The translations under genes were made by a program, and so were the position numbers. Positions 5,787 through 9,928 of a DNA stretch of 9,928 nucleotides are shown in pieces; position 1 is the stretch's first letter, and every line of letters starts with the position of its first letter. Origin of the DNA: PWVB01 sp964530185 (GTDB lineage Bacteria > Chloroflexota > Anaerolineae > B4-G1 > SLSP01); the NCBI GenBank assembly GCA_964530185.1, contig CAZHBB010000106.1, positions 1 to 9,928 on the forward strand, in the 5' to 3' direction. The notes under the pieces are model-generated. The model ran no database searches. It worked only from the letters and a program-made list of their open reading frames with translations, and was not told the origin of the DNA.

Positions 5787-8700
5787 ACTACCTCTGATTG
5801 CGGCGATCCCGAATCCTCTGCCACAGGCAGACAGACGGTGAACGTGCTACCATGTCCCAGTTCGCTTGTGACACTTAGACTTCCTCCATGCATCTCGACC
5901 AGATGCTTGGTGATCGCCAGTCCCAGTCCTGTCCCCTCCGCCCGTCGCGTGCGGGATCCGTCGAGTTGTCGGAAGCGTTCGAACAGGTGAGGTAGGTCCT
6001 CGGGGGCGATGCCGATGCCCGTGTCCTCGACCGCAATGCATACCTCTTTTGAGGAGGGTTCATGGGTGGTGCGCACCAGGACATGGCCTTGCTCTGTGAA
6101 CTTCACGGCGTTGGAGACCAGGTTATTGAGGATCTGCAATAGCCTCACGGGATCTGCCAGGACCGGCGGAAGGTCCTCTGGCATTGTGAATAGGAGTTCC
6201 ACCGGCTTGGGTTTCTTGAGGAGCAGCCCCTGGGCCTGGCTGCGGACCTGATCGAGGATCGGTGTGAGCGTCACACTTTGCACCTTTAACGTCATGTGTC
6301 CAGCCTCGATCTTGGTGAGATCCAGGATGTCGTTGATCAGGCGCAATAGCTGTTGCCCATTCTCGAAGATGGCCTCCACATCCTCCTTCATATCCGATGT
6401 GAGCTCCCCGTCGATCCCCATGAGCATGACCTCGGCATACCCCAGGATGGAGTTCAAGGGGGTGCGAAGCTCATGGCTCATGTTGGCGAGGAACTCACTC
6501 TTGAGTTTGTCCACCTCCCGCAGCCGCTCAGTGACGGCTTTCAGCTCGGCGACATATTCGGCGTTGCGGAACGCGATTGCGATCTGGGTGGCCAGGGTCA
6601 TGAAGGTGTCAATCTCACCCTCGGTGAAGCGTCCCACGACTCTGTCCTGGACGTCCAAAACCCCTACCATGTCATCGCCCACCACCATGGGGATGGCGAG
6701 CTCTGACCGCGTGTCGGGCAGCAAGGCGTTGGGTAGCCATGAGGGCTCTTGTTGCACGTCGTCAACCCGCACCACGCGCCTGGTGCGCGCGGCCTTGGCC
6801 ACCAGGCTGGGCTCCTGATCCAGGTCGATGGTATGGCCTCGCTCGCGCATGATGCGCCCAGCCTCGCCGGAGCCAACCCTCATGATCAGCCTCTTGCCCT
6901 CTGGATCCAGCGTGTAGACATGCAGGTGATAGACCCCGAACCGTTCTTGAATCAGCGGGACGACGCCCTCCAGGAGTTCGGTGGGGTCCAGGATAGTGGT
7001 GACGTGTGCGCTGACCTCGGAGGCGGTCTGGAGGCGCAGGGCAGCCTGTTGTAGCTCCTCCTGGACCCGTTTCAGGGCCGTGATATCGCGGACGATCATC
7101 GCCAGGCACAGGGGGACGCCTTGAGCGTCCGTCACGGAGAAGCAGGTCAGCGCAGCATCGAAGAGGGAACCGTCGCTGCGCCGCAGTCTCGCTTCACCCT
7201 GCCATCCTCCGCTTCCTGCCGATGGCAGGATCTCGTTCAGCCACTGGGACGCGGATCGTTCCGGCCAGAGGGCAGGTAGGGCGATGGAGTCTGCCTCGCC
7301 GAGGGAGTCCTCGTAGCCGAACAGTTGGGCGGCTGCATGGTTGATATAGATCAACTGGCCCGAGAAATCAGCCATGAAGATCGCATCCAGTGCGTTGTCC
7401 GCCAGAGCTTTGAACCGTGCGATCTCCTGCCTTGATTGTTCGCGTTCTGTGATGTCGCGAATGATGAAAAGCATGCCCTGCGCGGCCCCTTGAGGGCCTT
7501 TGAGGATAGTCACACTCTGTTCAGCGTCGAAGGTGCTCCCATCTCTGCGCAGCATTCGGTATACCCCTACCTGTCCAGTGCCTGTCCTCAGGGCCAGGCG
7601 CATGGCCTGGGACACATCGGGCCATGCGGAGTGCGTCATCAGCTCCATGATACTGTGGCCGATCAATGTCTCCCGACTCTCAAATCCGTAGAGGTCGGCT
7701 GCCGTTTGATTGGCATCTGTGACATGGCCGAGGAGATCGGTGAGCAAGATCCCCTCTGCCATTCCGTTGAAGACCGCTCTCACCATCTCCATAGAGTGGC
7801 GTAGCTCTCTTTCTGTGGCTGTGTGTCGTTGGAGGAGTGTGGCGCTGTAGAGCGCATTGGCCAACTGGCCCGCCAGAGTTCGCAGGGCATCGACCTCTGA
7901 GGGTTCGAAGAACCCGGTCTTATCCGATTGTACGTCCAGCACCCCCAGGAGTTGGTCGCCGACGGCGATGGGGATCGCCACCTCCGAGCGCGTCTGGGGC
8001 AACAGGGTGTTGGGCAGGAAATCCTCTATGGCCGTCACGTCATTGGCTACTACAGGCTCGCGCGTGCGAGCGGCCCGCGCCACCAGACTATGGGGGTGTC
8101 CGTAGGGGATTCTATGTCCTTGCTGTACCATCAGCCGTCCCACGTGGCCACACCCGGCCTTCAGGACGAGATCGTCCTCCTCCAGCGTATAGACGTGGGC
8201 GTGGTAGAGGCCGAAACGCTCTTTCAACAGTGGAAGCACGGTCTGGAGCAGCGTGTCTGGCTCCAGGATTGCTCCAACCTGTTCCGCGATCTCAGCCGCG
8301 GTCCGAAGCTGGTTGGTGAACCTCTCCCTGGCGGCTTCGGCCTGCCTCCGTTCCCCGATATCCCGGGCAAAGATGCAATTGAAAGCCTCCCCGCCGTATT
8401 CCAGGTAGTTGGATGTGGCCTCGATGGGCAAGAGCGCCCCGAATTTGGTCCTGAACTCGGTCTCCATGACGAGACGTTTTCTGCGTTGGATGCGCTTCCA
8501 ATGCGCTCGCCAGGCCTCTGGGATCATATTGGGATCGATCGCTGCGATGGAGGGCAGCGAAGCCATCTCGGTACGGGAATATCCCAGCAGGGCGCAGGCC
8601 TGTTCGTTGAAGGCGGCCAGGGTGCCGTCGTGGCGTACCCAGAGGAGGGCCAGTGGGACATGGTCAAGGGAGAACTGGATCAGACTCAGACGATCCCGGA

Positions 8701-9814
8701 TCCGCGCCTGCTCCAAAGCCGGGCCGCCGTAGCGGGTGAGCACGTCCAGCAAGAGGTCTGTGTCCGGTGGAACCCTCTTGGGCGAGTTGAAGAGCAACGA
8801 CAGGATATAGACGCGCTGATCCTGCTTGCCCAGGAGCCGCATGGCGCACCAGGTTGCACCCGTCGCCTCGACCACCTGTCTGAGCGCCGTGGGCATCCGG
8901 GTGTCCGCCTTGAGCAGTGAGAGCGTCCGGGTCGCCCCGTTCAGTAAGGGATCAAGCCAGGCCTCGACATCGGCCTCAAGGGTAGTGTTCCACGGGGCTT
9001 CTGAGGCTTCCGAGCCACGGCTGGCGTATCCCAGGATCATGGCGATGGGAGGGGTGCTGTCCTGTGCAAGCACGCAGACGGCATCTACGGCATCTGCACC
9101 TGTCCAGGCTAATTCGGCGATAGCCTGAGCGACCTCACGCTCGGTGTGGGCCTCAGCCAACCGCTCGCTTACAGTGAGTTGGCGCTGGGTCACCTGCAGG
9201 TAGTTCTGGAGGCTCTGGAAAGAGCGCGCGTTTTGCAGCGCTACTGCGACCTGCCGCCCCAGCGTCCCCAGGACGTCCACCAGCTCAGGGGTGAATGTGC
9301 TGGGACGTCTGTCTTGGATATCGAAGACTCCCAACACCTTCCCCCCAACCATCATGGGGAGCGCCAATTCGGAGCGTGTCAGGGGTAACAGGGGGTTGGG
9401 CAAGAACTCTTGGCTCGCACGTACATCGTTGACTACTACAGGGGCACGCGTGCGAGCCGCCTCTGCCACCAGGCTCGGGGTCGCGGATAGGGGGATCGCG
9501 TGCCCCTTCCGCACCAATGCCGCTCCCACGTCGCCATACCCGGCGGCCAGAGTGAGGGTGCGGTTCTCTTCGTCCAGGAGGTAGACATGGGCGTAATATA
9601 GTTCAAACCTCTCTGTCAATTGTACCAGGACGGACTCAAGCAGGGCATCAGGCTCCAGGATGGCATTGACGTGTTCTGAGATCTGAGCCGCGATGTCGAG
9701 CCAGTGGGCCAGTCGTTCCCGGGCGGGTGCGGTGTGATCACCCTCAGCGCCAGGGCGGGTCAGTGATGGATCCGGCGTGTGGTTGGGCACGACGCTCTCT
9801 TTCTTCCTCGTCAA
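5783..9814 (-). CDS. Soluble multi-GAF/PAS sensor histidine kinase
   Basis: A 1343-residue kinase, first gene of the operon. Domain order by residue: GAF 44-198; a diverged GAF-like region about 215-375; PAS 378-490; GAF 508-665; PAS 673-795; PAS 798-915; GAF 932-1088; a short coiled linker; HisKA 1103-1170 with phospho-acceptor H1114 in SHELRTPLN; HATPase about 1215-1332. The ATPase part has the N box (LNNLVSNAVKFT, 1229-1240), G1 (EDTGIGIA, 1263-1270), F box (FERFRQLD, 1278-1285) and G2 (GTGLGLAI, 1294-1301). No transmembrane segment or signal peptide is visible, so it should sense a cytoplasmic cue through GAF/PAS ligands that I cannot identify. There is no fused receiver; the four receivers are encoded just downstream. 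The start is a TTG at 9814 preceded by AGGTGA with a 3-base gap; a GTG at 9790 is an alternative. There is no ATG before the first GAF domain in this frame. Confidence 0.95.
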   Translation of the reverse strand: MTRKKESVVPNHTPDPSLTRPGAEGDHTAPARERLAHWLDIAAQISEHVNAILEPDALLESVLVQLTERFELYYAHVYLLDEENRTLTLAAGYGDVGAALVRKGHAIPLSATPSLVAEAARTRAPVVVNDVRASQEFLPNPLLPLTRSELALPMMVGGKVLGVFDIQDRRPSTFTPELVDVLGTLGRQVAVALQNARSFQSLQNYLQVTQRQLTVSERLAEAHTEREVAQAIAELAWTGADAVDAVCVLAQDSTPPIAMILGYASRGSEASEAPWNTTLEADVEAWLDPLLNGATRTLSLLKADTRMPTALRQVVEATGATWCAMRLLGKQDQRVYILSLLFNSPKRVPPDTDLLLDVLTRYGGPALEQARIRDRLSLIQFSLDHVPLALLWVRHDGTLAAFNEQACALLGYSRTEMASLPSIAAIDPNMIPEAWRAHWKRIQRRKRLVMETEFRTKFGALLPIEATSNYLEYGGEAFNCIFARDIGERRQAEAARERFTNQLRTAAEIAEQVGAILEPDTLLQTVLPLLKERFGLYHAHVYTLEEDDLVLKAGCGHVGRLMVQQGHRIPYGHPHSLVARAARTREPVVANDVTAIEDFLPNTLLPQTRSEVAIPIAVGDQLLGVLDVQSDKTGFFEPSEVDALRTLAGQLANALYSATLLQRHTATERELRHSMEMVRAVFNGMAEGILLTDLLGHVTDANQTAADLYGFESRETLIGHSIMELMTHSAWPDVSQAMRLALRTGTGQVGVYRMLRRDGSTFDAEQSVTILKGPQGAAQGMLFIIRDITEREQSRQEIARFKALADNALDAIFMADFSGQLIYINHAAAQLFGYEDSLGEADSIALPALWPERSASQWLNEILPSAGSGGWQGEARLRRSDGSLFDAALTCFSVTDAQGVPLCLAMIVRDITALKRVQEELQQAALRLQTASEVSAHVTTILDPTELLEGVVPLIQERFGVYHLHVYTLDPEGKRLIMRVGSGEAGRIMRERGHTIDLDQEPSLVAKAARTRRVVRVDDVQQEPSWLPNALLPDTRSELAIPMVVGDDMVGVLDVQDRVVGRFTEGEIDTFMTLATQIAIAFRNAEYVAELKAVTERLREVDKLKSEFLANMSHELRTPLNSILGYAEVMLMGIDGELTSDMKEDVEAIFENGQQLLRLINDILDLTKIEAGHMTLKVQSVTLTPILDQVRSQAQGLLLKKPKPVELLFTMPEDLPPVLADPVRLLQILNNLVSNAVKFTEQGHVLVRTTHEPSSKEVCIAVEDTGIGIAPEDLPHLFERFRQLDGSRTRRAEGTGLGLAITKHLVEMHGGSLSVTSELGHGSTFTVCLPVAEDSGSPQSEVV

Positions 9815-9817
9815 CTC

Positions 9818-9823
9818 TCACCT
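9818..9823 (-). promoter_or_regulatory. Probable ribosome binding site of the histidine kinase gene
   Basis: AGGTGA on the minus strand (9823 to 9818) matches the 3' half of the full Shine-Dalgarno sequence and ends 3 bases before TTG 9814. It supports this unusual start codon over GTG 9790, whose upstream sequence has only purine-rich stretches (GAGGAAGAAAGAGAG). Confidence 0.45.
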
Positions 9824-9875
9824 GATGCCGATGGCTCCATGGCCCGTCGTATCAAGCCCTGTGCCGTCTGTACAG

Positions 9876-9904
9876 TCCATAGTGCTCACAAGCCGACGTC
9901 ACAA
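9876..9904 (-). promoter_or_regulatory. Weak promoter candidate for the kinase operon, with a direct repeat
   Basis: On the minus strand TTGTGA (9904 to 9899) and TATGGA (9881 to 9876) are 17 bases apart. The spacing suits a sigma-70-type promoter, but the -10 matches only half of the consensus. TTGTGA occurs twice with a 13-base period (9904-9899 and 9891-9886), which could be a regulator site or chance. The rest of 9815-9928 shows no RNA gene, terminator or convincing gene. Confidence 0.2.
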
Positions 9905-9928
9905 CAGCGCCTTCATCATTTTCAGGCT

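Noticed and set aside
4887..5990. 367-codon open frame on the plus strand across the PLP-receiver and kinase genes
   Set aside because: It is antisense to two genes with strong, complete domain signatures. The translation has no recognisable motif and reads as a codon-bias mirror typical of GC-rich genes.
7928..8920. 330-codon open frame on the plus strand inside the histidine kinase gene
   Set aside because: It is antisense to well-defined GAF and PAS domains, shows no family signature, and is best explained as a shadow of the real gene.
9899..9928. End of another minus-strand gene (nine codons ending in MMKALL, stop at 9901-9899)
   Set aside because: Too short to distinguish from chance at the window edge.
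9839..9928. Possible start of a divergent plus-strand gene (ATG 9839, open to the window end)
   Set aside because: Thirty codons without a ribosome binding site or recognisable motif.
1..9928. CRISPR arrays, insertion sequences, tRNA or rRNA genes, attachment sites
   Set aside because: No spaced identical repeats, transposase motifs, inverted-repeat ends or RNA gene signatures were seen on either strand.

Overview
The window is GC-rich, gene-dense DNA with very short spacers and protein families typical of a free-living bacterium. A soluble histidine kinase with several GAF and PAS domains, stand-alone receiver proteins, a FAD/FMN-type nitroreductase and a ROK-like protein together resemble Chloroflexota genomes. 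That assignment rests on protein style only; there is no rRNA, tRNA or other phylogenetic marker here.

Left part, plus strand (1-1978): the last codons of an unidentified upstream gene, a small single-domain nitroreductase (227-730), and 27 bases later a 406-residue protein with actin/hexokinase-fold (ROK-like) sugar-kinase motifs. In that protein the usual motif order looks rotated: the part that normally ends a ROK protein comes first.

Right part, minus strand (9814 down to 1975): five tightly packed genes that read as one operon. In transcription order they are a 1343-residue cytoplasmic sensor histidine kinase (GAF, degenerate GAF, PAS, GAF, PAS, PAS, GAF, HisKA, HATPase), a 703-residue fusion of a threonine-synthase-like PLP enzyme with two response-regulator receiver domains, two single-domain receiver proteins, and a 298-residue GNAT acetyltransferase with a second GNAT-like half. 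The genes abut or overlap at every junction: ATGA-type overlaps at kinase/fusion and receiver/GNAT, a 23-base overlap between the two receivers, and an overlap or 2-base gap (depending on the start chosen) at fusion/receiver. The two operons converge and share four bases at their stop codons (1975-1978).

The most unusual content is this minus-strand operon. It encodes one kinase and four receiver domains, but no DNA-binding output domain, no cyclic-di-GMP domain and no HPt domain. The only enzymatic partners are the PLP enzyme, physically joined to two receivers, and the acetyltransferase. My inference is a phosphorelay that acts directly on amino-acid metabolism or protein/metabolite acetylation rather than on transcription. 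The sequence shows the architecture; the function is a hypothesis.
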